A stretch of DNA of 64,000 bases from PUPG01 sp964463915 (GCA_964463915.1 CAYXEH010000001.1:62001-126000), one strand, 5' to 3'. Positions 53,080-62,384 are shown, counted from the first letter of the stretch. Program-made: numbers and translations. Notes: generated by a model not told the origin, from the letters alone.

Positions 53080-54201
53080 ATGACGAAATATAAAATCATG
53101 GGATCACAACAACACATTGAACTGGCAGAAGGGACGCATTATCCGGATCCTGAAAAATTCTCTGCAACGATCAAGGGGAAGGCTGTCGGGCTGCTGTCCC
53201 TCACCAATAAAACCGGGTGCAGGGTGGATATCACCAATTACGGCGGCCGGATCGTAAGCCTCACCGTGCCGGATAAACATGGTATTTTTGATGACATCGT
53301 GGCAGGATTCCATTCACTGGATGCATATCTTGACTCCACTGAAGCCTTTTTCGGGGCCCTGATCGGTCGCTATGCCAACCGGATCGCGGGCGGCAAATTC
53401 ACCCTTGATGGCATGACTTATCATCTGGCTGTGAATAACGGGCCCAACCATCTGCACGGTGGCCCGGGCGGATTCCACCACATGGTGTGGGATATGAAAC
53501 AGCCAAACGACCAACAGGTGGAACTGAGTTGCCGGTCACCCCACATGCATGAAGGCTACCCGGGCAATCTGCAGGTTATTGTCCGTTACACCCTGACCGA
53601 TCATAACGAACTACACATTGAATTCCGGGCCGCCACCGACCGGAAAACGGTCATCAATTTTACCACACATCCGTTTTTCAACCTTAACGGAGAAGGCAAC
53701 GGGCACATCAATGACCATAACCTCAGGATCAGGGCCACCCACTTTATCCCTACAGACAAAACCATGATCCCTACCGGGGAGATCAGGCCGGTGAAACAAA
53801 CCCCGATGGATTTCACCGGGTTTACCCCTATCGGGAAACGACTCGGCAGTCATTATGATCAGCTTGAATTCGCGGGAGGCTATGACCATAATTATGTATT
53901 AAGCAACACACATGACAACCCACACCCTGAACTGGCTGCCACCGTATTTGACCCGGTCAGCGGCAGGGTCATGGAAGTACTGACCACAGAACCCGGACTG
54001 CAGTTTTACGGGGGCAACTCCCTGGATGGAAGCCAGTTGGGAAAGCGGGGAAACCCTTACAAGAAGCAAACTTCCTTTTGCCTGGAGCCACAACATTATC
54101 CCGACTCACCCAACCAACCAGGTTTCCCGTCCACTATATTACAAGCCGGAGACACATACACCTCCCACGCTGTTTTCAGGTTTTCAGTGGGGGATCACTA
54201 A
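53080..54201 (+). CDS. galM: Aldose 1-epimerase (galactose mutarotase)
   Basis: This 373-residue enzyme interconverts alpha and beta galactose before phosphorylation. Visible motifs are GRYANRIAGGKFTLDG, LHGGPGGFHHMVWD with the conserved His, THPFFNLNG with the second catalytic His, and the late catalytic Glu in TTEPGLQFYGGN. There is no signal peptide, so it acts in the cytoplasm. It lies between the symporter and galactokinase genes in one direction. A second in-frame ATG six codons later is an alternative start. Confidence 0.93.
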   Translation: MTKYKIMGSQQHIELAEGTHYPDPEKFSATIKGKAVGLLSLTNKTGCRVDITNYGGRIVSLTVPDKHGIFDDIVAGFHSLDAYLDSTEAFFGALIGRYANRIAGGKFTLDGMTYHLAVNNGPNHLHGGPGGFHHMVWDMKQPNDQQVELSCRSPHMHEGYPGNLQVIVRYTLTDHNELHIEFRAATDRKTVINFTTHPFFNLNGEGNGHINDHNLRIRATHFIPTDKTMIPTGEIRPVKQTPMDFTGFTPIGKRLGSHYDQLEFAGGYDHNYVLSNTHDNPHPELAATVFDPVSGRVMEVLTTEPGLQFYGGNSLDGSQLGKRGNPYKKQTSFCLEPQHYPDSPNQPGFPSTILQAGDTYTSHAVFRFSVGDH

Positions 54202-54295
54202 TTACCCGGGCACTGCCCCATTGCGCTTCAAAGCATTCAACAGAAAAAGCAGCAACGATCAGTGAAATCTCTTAAATGACAGAAGACAGGCATTT

Positions 54296-55444
54296 ATGAA
54301 TGAAACGAATGTAAGACAATTCTTTCAAAGCAAATATGGCAAAGATTACCACTTCTTCCGGGCACCCGGGAGAATTAACCTCATCGGGGAACACACCGAT
54401 TATAACCTGGGTTATGTGTTGCCTGCTGCCATCAATAAATACATCTACCTGGCTATCCAACCCAACGAGACAGCTACGTTTCACATCCAGGCTGCAGATT
54501 TGAAAGAAAATGTTTCTTTTGACACGAGTTTCCATAAAGACACCCTTCCCGCCTGGGCCAGGTATCCGGCCGGTGTGATCAGAGAGTTGTCGAACCAGGG
54601 GTATCATCTGAAAGGTTTCAACGCCGTTTTTGGCGGAGACATTCCTACCGGAGCCGGCCTGTCTTCTTCAGCCGCCCTGGAAAGTGCATTTGCCCTGGCC
54701 CTGAATTACATGAATAACCTGAAATTAACGCGGATCGAACTCGCCAGGACCGGGCAGCAGGCGGAACACCACACGGCAGGTGTCAGATGCGGGATCATGG
54801 ATCAATTCGCCTCCGTTTTCGGAAAGGCCAACCAGCTGATTCGCCTCGACTGCCGGAATCTGAGCCATACATATTTCCCTTTCGAGAGTATAAACCATAC
54901 GCTCCTTTTGGTCAATACCGGGGTTCGTCATGCCCTGGCAGAATCTGCTTACAATGAAAGACGCGGACAATGTGAAAAAGGCGTACGTGTATTGGCAGAA
55001 AGATTTCCGGGAGTCGAAAGTTTACGGGATGTCAGCAGGGAAATGCTCCGTATAGCAGAAATAGATCTGGATCCCCTGGTATTAAAGCGCTGCGAGTTCG
55101 TGGCGGAGGAGAACGAAAGAGTGATCCGCACCTGTGAGGCACTTGAGAAGGGCGACATGGTTAAAACCGGGAAGTTCATGTGGGATTCCCATGAGGGACT
55201 CCGGAACAAATATGAGGTAAGTTGCCGGGAGTTGGATTTTCTGGTGGCAAACGCCGGAAGCATCTCCGGGGTCAGGGGGGCAAGAATGATGGGAGGCGGT
55301 TTTGGGGGTTGCACCATCAACCTGCTTGAAACCCGTTATATAGATTTATTCAAGCAGGTAACTTCGGAAAAATTTCATAATCAGTTTCAACGCTGCCCGG
55401 AATTCTATGAGGTAACCTTAGCCGACGGAGCAACACCAAAATAA
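54296..55444 (+). CDS. galK: Galactokinase
   Basis: This 382-residue GHMP kinase phosphorylates galactose at C1 with ATP. The signature APGRINLIGEHTDYNLGYVLP is at residues 23-43, the ATP loop GDIPTGAGLSSSAALE follows, and the C-terminal GHMP motif is RGARMMGGGFGGCTINL. All are intact and length is normal. galT and galE of the Leloir pathway are not in this window. It closes the galactose unit. Confidence 0.95.
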   Translation: MNETNVRQFFQSKYGKDYHFFRAPGRINLIGEHTDYNLGYVLPAAINKYIYLAIQPNETATFHIQAADLKENVSFDTSFHKDTLPAWARYPAGVIRELSNQGYHLKGFNAVFGGDIPTGAGLSSSAALESAFALALNYMNNLKLTRIELARTGQQAEHHTAGVRCGIMDQFASVFGKANQLIRLDCRNLSHTYFPFESINHTLLLVNTGVRHALAESAYNERRGQCEKGVRVLAERFPGVESLRDVSREMLRIAEIDLDPLVLKRCEFVAEENERVIRTCEALEKGDMVKTGKFMWDSHEGLRNKYEVSCRELDFLVANAGSISGVRGARMMGGGFGGCTINLLETRYIDLFKQVTSEKFHNQFQRCPEFYEVTLADGATPK

Positions 55445-55519
55445 AATTTAGTAACTTAGGGTTAAATTGACCGATTCTTCTTTTATAACCAAAAATATAG
55501 ATATATAAATTACCCGGGT

Positions 55520-56569
55520 ATGCAAGCCTTACAGAAAACCAATCAAATCCTCTTATTTATTCTGCTTTTTTTTGTGCTCCTGTATTTTGGATCACCTTAC
55601 CTGGTTCCCTTTGTTTTCGGGGTATTTTTTGCTTCATTAATGACCCCTTTTTCAAATATGCTTGAACGGGTCCGGATACCCCGGGTATTTTCATCTCTGC
55701 TCAGCACCCTGATGATCTTCATCATTGTGGGAAGTATTCTTTATATCCTGATGAAACAGGTCAGCATATTTGTTTCGGATATATCCTTTTTCAAAGAAGA
55801 AGTACAGATGTTCATTGAGAACATTCAGGACCGGATTAAAACCGCCACAGGGCTCACCCTGGACAGACAACAAAAGATATGGGAAAACAGATCAGCAGAT
55901 ATCATAAACAGCATTGAGAACAGTCTCAGCGGCTTTTTGGGTAACTTTTTCAACACCATGGCTGGTTTTTTACTGGTTTTGGTATATATGTTCCTTCTTT
56001 TGTATTACAGGAGCAGGTTTGTAGAGTTCGTAACGGGATTCATAAAAAAGGATCAGGAAAAAGAAACCGCTGATGCGATAAGGAAGACCAGCAGGGTTGT
56101 CCATCACTATCTGTTTGGCAGGGCAAAAGTAATGGCATTACTAAGTATCATGTATTACATTACTTTTTTGATCTTTGATATCCCTTATGCGGGTTTTTTA
56201 ACAATCTTCGGAGCCTTAATCACCATCATTCCCTACCTGGGTCCATTCGTCAGTGGTGTGCTTCCCATAATATTCAGCATAATATATTTACAGGAATTGC
56301 AGGTCATCCTGTTGTTCGCGGTCATCATCTTCATTGAACAAATGATTGAAAGCTATGTATTTGAGCCTTTGATTATTGGTAGCGAAGTTAAGATTAATCC
56401 CCTGTTTGTGATCATTGCCGTCCTGCTGGGCGGCATGGTTTGGGGATTGGCGGGAATGGTCCTTTTTGTACCCATGTTTGCAATTGCAAAAATAATTTCA
56501 ACCCATGTACAGGGGCTTCAGCCTTTTGGCCGACTTCTGGGCCCTTCCAATCAATCTGTAAATGACTGA
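55520..56569 (+). CDS. AI-2E family membrane protein
   Basis: This 349-residue protein has eight predicted helices with the layout of the AI-2E/PerM family, including YLVPFVFGVFFASLMTPF near the N-terminus, GALITIIPYLGPFVSGVLP and IFIEQMIESYVFEPLIIG. The family contains sodium/proton antiporters and putative exporters; the name from AI-2 export is not a reliable function. A separate transcription unit is likely, as the flanking gaps are 75 and 64 bases. Confidence 0.88.
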   Translation: MQALQKTNQILLFILLFFVLLYFGSPYLVPFVFGVFFASLMTPFSNMLERVRIPRVFSSLLSTLMIFIIVGSILYILMKQVSIFVSDISFFKEEVQMFIENIQDRIKTATGLTLDRQQKIWENRSADIINSIENSLSGFLGNFFNTMAGFLLVLVYMFLLLYYRSRFVEFVTGFIKKDQEKETADAIRKTSRVVHHYLFGRAKVMALLSIMYYITFLIFDIPYAGFLTIFGALITIIPYLGPFVSGVLPIIFSIIYLQELQVILLFAVIIFIEQMIESYVFEPLIIGSEVKINPLFVIIAVLLGGMVWGLAGMVLFVPMFAIAKIISTHVQGLQPFGRLLGPSNQSVND

Positions 56570-56633
56570 TAAGAAAGTTATATGTTTCAATTTTATTTGA
56601 CCAGCATGAAATCGCACTAATTTTTTATGACAA

Positions 56634-57143
56634 ATGCAAGATAACGTACGAATCAGAGAAGTAACCAATAAAGACAATGAAGCACTGGCCGGCATCATCA
56701 GGGATGCCTTTGATGAGCATGGTGCACCACAAACAGGAACGGTATATTCAGACCCTACCACGGATGACTTGTTCAGTCTTTTTCAGCGACCGGATGCAGT
56801 ATTGTATGTAGCGGAGGTTGGCAATCAGATAAAAGGCTGTTGCGGAATTTATCCAACCAATGGTCTGGAGCCCGGTTATGCAGAGTTGGTCAAATTCTAC
56901 CTGATGGCCGACAGCAGGGGAAAAGGGCTGGGCAGAATGCTTATGGAGCGCAGTATAGAAGCAGCTATTCACCTGGGTTATCAATATCTGTACATTGAGA
57001 GCCTGCCAGAGTTTTCAAAAGCAGTGAATATGTACCAGAAGCTTGGATTTGAAATGCTTTCCAATCCACTGGGTGAATCCGGGCATCCTACCTGTACCAT
57101 CTGGATGCTCAAAAAGCTGACCAGGGCAGCTGGCAACAATTAA
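56634..57143 (+). CDS. GNAT-family N-acetyltransferase
   Basis: This 169-residue protein has the GNAT fold: the acetyl-CoA pyrophosphate loop is DSRGKGLGRMLMERSIEAA, preceded by the beta strand ELVKFYLM. A beta strand QYLYIESLPEF and the closing YQKLGFEML complete the pattern. The substrate is unknown, and neighbours give no hint. It is a free-standing gene between the AI-2E and SppA-like genes. Confidence 0.87.
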   Translation: MQDNVRIREVTNKDNEALAGIIRDAFDEHGAPQTGTVYSDPTTDDLFSLFQRPDAVLYVAEVGNQIKGCCGIYPTNGLEPGYAELVKFYLMADSRGKGLGRMLMERSIEAAIHLGYQYLYIESLPEFSKAVNMYQKLGFEMLSNPLGESGHPTCTIWMLKKLTRAAGNN

Positions 57144-57237
57144 GCGGGCCCGGCATCATCAGGCCAACTTATGCTTAATTGAATGTCAAAAGATATGCGC
57201 CAGCCGATAAAATAGAAGAGTAAACAAGCAGACAATT

Positions 57238-58944
57238 ATGCACTACACCAGAATTGTATTAAGTGGAAAGTACCAGGAGATTGGCTCCCAGGTAATGAGG
57301 CTGACGAAGCCTGCACCAGCACTGATCTTCAGGTTTGATCTTTTTTATGAAAAAGTTGAGCAGATTTTACGGACACGTTCTATCCGCCGCGTACTTGTTG
57401 AACGGCGTAAAGGGTTTTCTGCCCCGGCTTTCGGCGGACTGGAAGAGATCCGTGCAGGAATTGAGCGATTGAGAAAAGCCGGAAAAGAGATTTATTATTA
57501 TGCCGCAGAATATGAGACTTCGGACATTGTGCTTTCGGCTGCCTGCAACCACAGGATAATGCACCCACTGGGTCAACTGTCTTTCCGGGGGATGGCAATG
57601 CCTTCCCTTTTTTTTAAGAACTTTCTTGACAAACATGACATAGATGTCACCATAATACGACGCGGGAAATACAAGGGTGCGGCAGACCGCCTGAGAACAG
57701 AAAAATTCGATGATTATTCCCGGGAACAGTACCAGGCCTTAATGACAGGGGTCGTGTCTGCCATGCGAAAAGCAGCTGCAACTCCCGCCGGTGGCCAAAA
57801 GCAAGGTGGGTTTTCTGAAGAAATACTGGATAAAATGTTGGAGGGACGCATTTATACAGCAACAGAAGCCCTGGAAAACAAAATGGTGGATCAACTAACC
57901 ACCCTCTATGGTCTTATTGATAAATGGAAGAGGAAAAAAATCAGGGAAAGACCCGGGATAAAGTTTTTCCGATTTCGTTCCGGATCACGCCTGGCAATAT
58001 TGGTTCTTGAAGGCATGATCGCAGACGGAGCTAATCGCAACCACCCTCTTTTTGGACAGGTAACCGGGGACAGCCAAATGATCAAAAGAATCCGCGCCCT
58101 TCGCAGAAACAAGCGTGTAAAAGGGGTGGTATTCAGAATTAACAGCAGTGGGGGGGCTCCTACCGCAAGCGAAAACATTCTGAAAGAGCTTGCCGCCCTG
58201 CATAGGGAAAAACCTCTTGTGATCTCCATGGGTCCCGTCGCCGGGAGTGGTGGTTACTGGCTCTCAACCACCGGTCGGCGGCTTTTTGCACTTCCCACAA
58301 CCCTGACAGGGTCGATCGGCGTCATCACCCTTTTCTTCAACCTGGCGGGTTTACTAAAAAAACACGGAATCACAACCGACTGTATCAAAGAAGGGAATTC
58401 AGCAGATATGGGATCCGCTTTCCGTCCGCTCACCGACAAAGAGCACAGCACCATTAACCATACCGTAGATTTTCTTTACCAGGCTTTTATTGACAGGGTC
58501 GCAGGAAGCCGTAAAATGACCAGGGAAACAATCCATGAGCTGGGACAAGGTCGTTTATGGCTCGGGATCGAGGCGGTCCAACACAAACTTGTGGACCAGA
58601 CCGGAGGCCTGCATGATGCAATCAACCACCTGAAGGACATCCTCAACGTTAAAAGGGTAAAACTTCAATTTCAACCACGTCAGCCTTTAATAATGCGGAT
58701 TATGGGCAAGCGTTCTGCCGCAGCAGCAGAAAAAGTATTATCGGCAAATTTCCTATGGAAGGAGGAAACAGACAATGCTCCGGGGTTCCCTTTTTTACCA
58801 AACGCCGAGACCCTCTCAAATGAACTGAATATCTCTCTTTCCCTGGCCCAGGCTTGCCTCTCGGTTCATGGCCGTTTACTTCTACATGACCCTTTACTGA
58901 CCCAACTTTTTTACGGCATTCACAATTCCGGTAATCAGCGTTAA
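57238..58944 (+). CDS. Signal peptide peptidase SppA-like protein (S49 family), without N-terminal anchor
   Basis: This 568-residue protein has two S49-type halves like SppA 67K. The first half carries the general-base Lys candidate (Lys146 in GKYKGAADRL). The second carries the nucleophile Ser337 in GPVAGSGGYWLS, with the typical SSGGAPTASENILKEL before it and GSIGVITLFFNL after it. A missing feature is the N-terminal transmembrane helix of E. coli SppA: the protein starts MHYTRIVLSGKYQEIG. It may be a soluble cytoplasmic protease. It overlaps the next gene by one base (TAATG), so the two are translationally linked. Confidence 0.85.
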   Translation: MHYTRIVLSGKYQEIGSQVMRLTKPAPALIFRFDLFYEKVEQILRTRSIRRVLVERRKGFSAPAFGGLEEIRAGIERLRKAGKEIYYYAAEYETSDIVLSAACNHRIMHPLGQLSFRGMAMPSLFFKNFLDKHDIDVTIIRRGKYKGAADRLRTEKFDDYSREQYQALMTGVVSAMRKAAATPAGGQKQGGFSEEILDKMLEGRIYTATEALENKMVDQLTTLYGLIDKWKRKKIRERPGIKFFRFRSGSRLAILVLEGMIADGANRNHPLFGQVTGDSQMIKRIRALRRNKRVKGVVFRINSSGGAPTASENILKELAALHREKPLVISMGPVAGSGGYWLSTTGRRLFALPTTLTGSIGVITLFFNLAGLLKKHGITTDCIKEGNSADMGSAFRPLTDKEHSTINHTVDFLYQAFIDRVAGSRKMTRETIHELGQGRLWLGIEAVQHKLVDQTGGLHDAINHLKDILNVKRVKLQFQPRQPLIMRIMGKRSAAAAEKVLSANFLWKEETDNAPGFPFLPNAETLSNELNISLSLAQACLSVHGRLLLHDPLLTQLFYGIHNSGNQR

Positions 58945-59879
58945 TGGGTATGAGCCCCCTTGCTTCTATGAGACAAAGCACAATTATAATGATCATAGGA
59001 TTTGTACTCCTCTGGAACTCCGGTTTCATCGGTGCAGAGGTTGGCTTATCCTATTCCGGTCCTTTCAGCCTGCTTTTCTGGCGCTACCTGGGACTGACGC
59101 TGCTCCTCCTGATTTACCTACTGGCAAGGAAACGATTAAGATGGGTAGGATGGTCTGCAGCAGCTCCAAATATGCTCGTTGGTGTACTTGCTCATGGTGG
59201 TTGGCTGAGCTGCGTTTTGTTGGCCCAGTATTGTGGTGTACCACCAGGGATTGTTGCACTCGTAGTCGCCCTGCAGCCCATGACAACCGGTGCCTTTTCC
59301 GGGCTTGCAGTGGGTGAACCAACACCAATTTTCAGATGGATTGGCCTGGCGATTGGATTTGGCGGGGTGGTCATGACCGTTGTTTCAAGAATAAATTTTG
59401 AAAGCACCGAGTCAATATTCGCTTATTTAATTCCCCTGGGATCGGTGATTTCAATCACGATTGCCAGTCTGATCCAAAGAAGAATGGATATTCATCATAC
59501 TTCCGGTCGCCTGCCTGTTGACCTCACCCTCTTTTATCAGTCCCTGGCGACTACCCTGGCAATTACCTTACCGGTCCTGGCATTTGATGGGTCAACCACA
59601 CAATGGGAAAACACCTTCATCTTTACCATGATTTGGCTCGTGATTGGTGTTTCTTTGGGTGCGTATACCCTGATGTGGGAACTTATCGAACGAATGGACG
59701 CCACACGCGTGGCAAGCCTGTTTTACCTTGGCCCCCCCATTACCATGTTAATGGCCTGGATAGCCTTCGGCGACACCTTAAAGGTGATGGATGTCGCAGG
59801 CCTGCTGGTAGTATTTACAGGTGTTCTGATGACGCAGATAAAACCGGCATCTTTACGAAAAATAAACACCCATAAATAG
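58944..59879 (+). CDS. EamA-family (drug/metabolite) transporter
   Basis: This 311-residue protein has ten predicted helices arranged as two EamA repeats, beginning IIMIIGFVLLWNSGFIGAEVG and ending with AGLLVVFTGVLMTQIKPAS. The substrate is unknown; relatives export amino acids, nucleobases or drugs. The start overlaps the stop of the SppA-like gene. Several ATGs lie in the first ten codons, so the exact start is open. Confidence 0.88.
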   Translation: MGMSPLASMRQSTIIMIIGFVLLWNSGFIGAEVGLSYSGPFSLLFWRYLGLTLLLLIYLLARKRLRWVGWSAAAPNMLVGVLAHGGWLSCVLLAQYCGVPPGIVALVVALQPMTTGAFSGLAVGEPTPIFRWIGLAIGFGGVVMTVVSRINFESTESIFAYLIPLGSVISITIASLIQRRMDIHHTSGRLPVDLTLFYQSLATTLAITLPVLAFDGSTTQWENTFIFTMIWLVIGVSLGAYTLMWELIERMDATRVASLFYLGPPITMLMAWIAFGDTLKVMDVAGLLVVFTGVLMTQIKPASLRKINTHK

Positions 59880-59886
59880 CAAGTAA

Positions 59887-60588
59887 ATGATTAACCCTGA
59901 AATTATCGCGGCATTCACAGGACTGGCAACTGTAATTATATGGCTCTTTTACCTGAATATATTCTGGCACGAGCACCAGCGAAACCGTCGACCTTTTCTA
60001 TTGATTCATCACGCAACCGCACAAGATCCTGAAGCAAGCTGTATGATCGTGAATATGAGCAAAGAAGCTGTACACATACAATGTGTAATTGTTACGCTTG
60101 AACAAGCGAAGGGATACTCCAGGCATTATCTGACCGGCTACAGCCGTATTAATCCGCAGGAGGAAGTCAGTCAACCCAGCCTGCGTGAGGGCCCCCTTAT
60201 GCCAGGAGGATATATTATATTGGGTACTTTTACAGACCTTTTGCTCGGGCGCGATATTGGACTTGAAAAAGACCAACACAAAGACAGGCTCCGTCAATTT
60301 CCGGATATCCGACAATTAAAAAACATAAAATCCATGGAAATTTGTGTGGCAGTTACCCATGGACAAACTGCGAATCCCATCGGGGCACGCCGGGCTTTTT
60401 TCGTGGAAAAACATAATAATGAGATCAAAATCAGGTCTTATAGCATTTATACAGAACAACTTATCAAACGAAAGAAGCGGAAAATCGTAAAGGAATGGGT
60501 AGAACAAAGGCTTGAACCCAAGCTGCGGGGTGACAATCAAAACGAACAGACCCTGCAAACACAGGGTGAAACATCAAGAGATAAATAG
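59887..60588 (+). CDS. Hypothetical protein with one N-terminal membrane helix
   Basis: This 233-residue protein has one transmembrane helix (about residues 6-29: AAFTGLATVIIWLFYLNIFW) and a soluble part with no motif I recognise. That part is beta-rich up to about residue 170 and ends in a basic then acidic tail (KRKKRKIVKEWVEQ). It begins 7 bases after the EamA gene, so it is likely the last gene of the SppA unit. A strong hairpin follows the stop. Confidence 0.7.
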   Translation: MINPEIIAAFTGLATVIIWLFYLNIFWHEHQRNRRPFLLIHHATAQDPEASCMIVNMSKEAVHIQCVIVTLEQAKGYSRHYLTGYSRINPQEEVSQPSLREGPLMPGGYIILGTFTDLLLGRDIGLEKDQHKDRLRQFPDIRQLKNIKSMEICVAVTHGQTANPIGARRAFFVEKHNNEIKIRSYSIYTEQLIKRKKRKIVKEWVEQRLEPKLRGDNQNEQTLQTQGETSRDK

Positions 60589-60594
60589 CGTCAA

Positions 60595-60646
60595 TATACT
60601 TTTAACCCGGCAATCTCCGGGAAGGAGCTACCGGGTTAAAAGTATA
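60595..60646. terminator. Long perfect palindrome, bidirectional terminator candidate
   Basis: TATACTTTTAACCCGG (60595-60610) pairs fully with its reverse complement at 60631-60646, 16 bp without mismatch. The 20-base loop contains a second small stem (CTCC/GGAG). It lies between convergent genes, 7 bases after one stop and 12 bases before the other. The U-run is weak but TTTT is part of the stem. Confidence 0.65.
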
Positions 60647-60657
60647 CAATTGATCAA

Positions 60658-61323
60658 TCAGCCTACGCTAATCTCATCCACCACATCCACTACCCCGGTG
60701 GTAAAAGCTGCGATATTCAAAGCTTCTCTTTTCATCGCATAAAAGGGCACATTGCCGCTCAGGTGTGCCATTCCATTATTGACACTGACCCGTACTGCAT
60801 TGTCATCCACCAATGCGCTACGCTGAAAGGCTTTCCTTATATCTTCCTCCACCTCAATATCAATGGCAGACATTTTGGGTATAACTTTCAAACGGTTATC
60901 GACACGGATAACCCCGGTGGAAGAAATGGCAATATCCTCTGCAAGGTTTTTCTCCCAGAAGCTATCTACCGTTCCTGTGAGCGCAACAACACCATCAATA
61001 CAGTCAACCAGGATTCCATCTGCATTAAGTTGGTCGTTCCACAGTAATTTAGACTTCACGTTGGCGGCAATCTCATCATCTCCTGGCAACCCCACTTCAG
61101 GAGGAAATTCCACTTCCAGCAAATTATCCACGTGAGTAATTCCGGGAACCAAAAAAGCCTCCCTTTCAGCAGTTAGTTTCTCAGTGTAGCTGGGAACACT
61201 GCCTTCCAGAATGGCCAGGTTGCCCTCCACTGTAACGTGAATGTTGGAAGCATTCACACTGTCGTTCCATACCAACTGGTCAATAATTTCCAATTTTTTG
61301 GTTTCGTCTGCTGCTGGATCCAT
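60658..61323 (-). CDS. Protein with three BON domains, cytoplasmic
   Basis: This 221-residue protein is made of three BON repeats (about residues 10-70, 85-145, 150-220). Each carries a hydrophobic core pattern such as VDGVVALTGTVDSFWEKN or NNGMAHLSGNVPFYAMK, and ends in a V-D-N/V-D-E motif. OsmY, the reference BON protein, has a signal peptide; this one has none and begins MDPAADETKK, so it should be cytoplasmic. It has no strong ribosome-binding site, unlike its neighbours. It follows the PEBP-like gene by 32 bases in the same direction. Confidence 0.88.
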   Translation of the reverse strand: MDPAADETKKLEIIDQLVWNDSVNASNIHVTVEGNLAILEGSVPSYTEKLTAEREAFLVPGITHVDNLLEVEFPPEVGLPGDDEIAANVKSKLLWNDQLNADGILVDCIDGVVALTGTVDSFWEKNLAEDIAISSTGVIRVDNRLKVIPKMSAIDIEVEEDIRKAFQRSALVDDNAVRVSVNNGMAHLSGNVPFYAMKREALNIAAFTTGVVDVVDEISVG

Positions 61324-61355
61324 AGTAAATCAATTTTAGGATTTGAGACATCATT

Positions 61356-61823
61356 TTATGAAGACATTCTATATGTACCCATATATTCGGCCTGGTCTAA
61401 CATAAGTCCGTTAATGGCCTCATGGAAATCTTCTCCGTTTTGAATAGATTCCGGCGGAAGCTTCTTTTTCAGCGCATAAATCCGGAAATAATACCGGTGC
61501 TCCTCCCCTTTTGGCGGGCATGGACCACCGTATCCGATCTTGCCAAAGTCGTTTTTGGCCTGAATACCTCCATTGTCAAGATTCTTTTCAATGGGGGTAA
61601 TTTTCTCCAGTCTATGGCAGCCGGCAGGTAAGTTGTACACTATCCAATGGGTAAATGTTCCACCTGGTGCGTCAGGATCTTCCATGATCAGGGCGAAAGT
61701 GACGGTTCCTTCTGGTTCGCCATCCCAATGCAAAGGGGGAGAAACATCGTCTCCCTCACATGAATGGACGACAGGGATTTTTACTCCTTCTTCAAAAGCA
61801 GGGCTGGAAATATTAAATGCCAT
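61356..61823 (-). CDS. YbhB/YbcL-family (PEBP-like) protein
   Basis: This 155-residue protein matches the YbhB/YbcL family, prokaryotic relatives of Raf kinase inhibitor proteins: DDVSPPLHWDGEPEGTVTFALI with the ligand pocket, DPDAPGGTFTHWIVYNLPA and GGPCPPKGEEHRYYFRIYAL. Known members bind phosphorylated ligands or inhibit proteases or kinases; the target is unknown here. The ATG is preceded by AGGAGGT at a good distance, a strong Shine-Dalgarno that most other genes in the window lack. It lies in the same direction as the DUF2267 and BON genes. Confidence 0.92.
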   Translation of the reverse strand: MAFNISSPAFEEGVKIPVVHSCEGDDVSPPLHWDGEPEGTVTFALIMEDPDAPGGTFTHWIVYNLPAGCHRLEKITPIEKNLDNGGIQAKNDFGKIGYGGPCPPKGEEHRYYFRIYALKKKLPPESIQNGEDFHEAINGLMLDQAEYMGTYRMSS

Positions 61824-61937
61824 AAATACCTCCTGTTTTTTTGTAATTAAAATATATTGAATTAAGTGATACGTAAATATGCAGTCTTGTCTGACAGGGA
61901 AAGACCTGTACTACAGACTTCCATAACAAGATCTTTT

Positions 61938-62384
61938 TTATAAGGAACCCCGGAAAAGTTCTTTCAGTTCTTTGGGTAACTGTGCAATGATATCCTCAAA
62001 TTCTCCTTTGGAAATATAATTGTCAACCAGAACTGAAAATACAGTTTGGATAATTTCTTCCGTTGACATTTTCCAGCTGAATTCCTGTTCCCCGTATTGT
62101 TCCTGGTGTTTCTCCACTTCATCAATGAACTCCTTCCTGGTGTTCAGATCCAAAGGTTTCTCACGATATTTCCAATTATCCACATAAACAGCCTTCAGGC
62201 TCATGGGCAACTGCGACAACATATTCAAGGATTCACTGATGGTAATACGTTCCCGCAGAGAATGCAGCACCGCCCTAAGTACAATCGAGGTTCTTCCTCT
62301 TTCTTCCGGATGACCCAAACGGTTTGCCAGTTTGTTGATAAATTCATTGCCTTCTTTTGCAAACTTTTCAAAATTCAAAGCCAT
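61938..62384 (-). CDS. DUF2267 family protein
   Basis: This 148-residue all-helical protein matches DUF2267: RTSIVLRAVLHSLRERITISES and LSQLPMSLKAVYVDNW, then a second copy-like half ending FEDIIAQLPKELKELF. No function is known; members are often near stress genes such as BON and PEBP-like genes. A strong GGAGGA precedes the ATG. It is the first gene of the minus-strand cluster and is divergent from the erythromycin-esterase-like gene. Confidence 0.9.
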   Translation of the reverse strand: MALNFEKFAKEGNEFINKLANRLGHPEERGRTSIVLRAVLHSLRERITISESLNMLSQLPMSLKAVYVDNWKYREKPLDLNTRKEFIDEVEKHQEQYGEQEFSWKMSTEEIIQTVFSVLVDNYISKGEFEDIIAQLPKELKELFRGSL

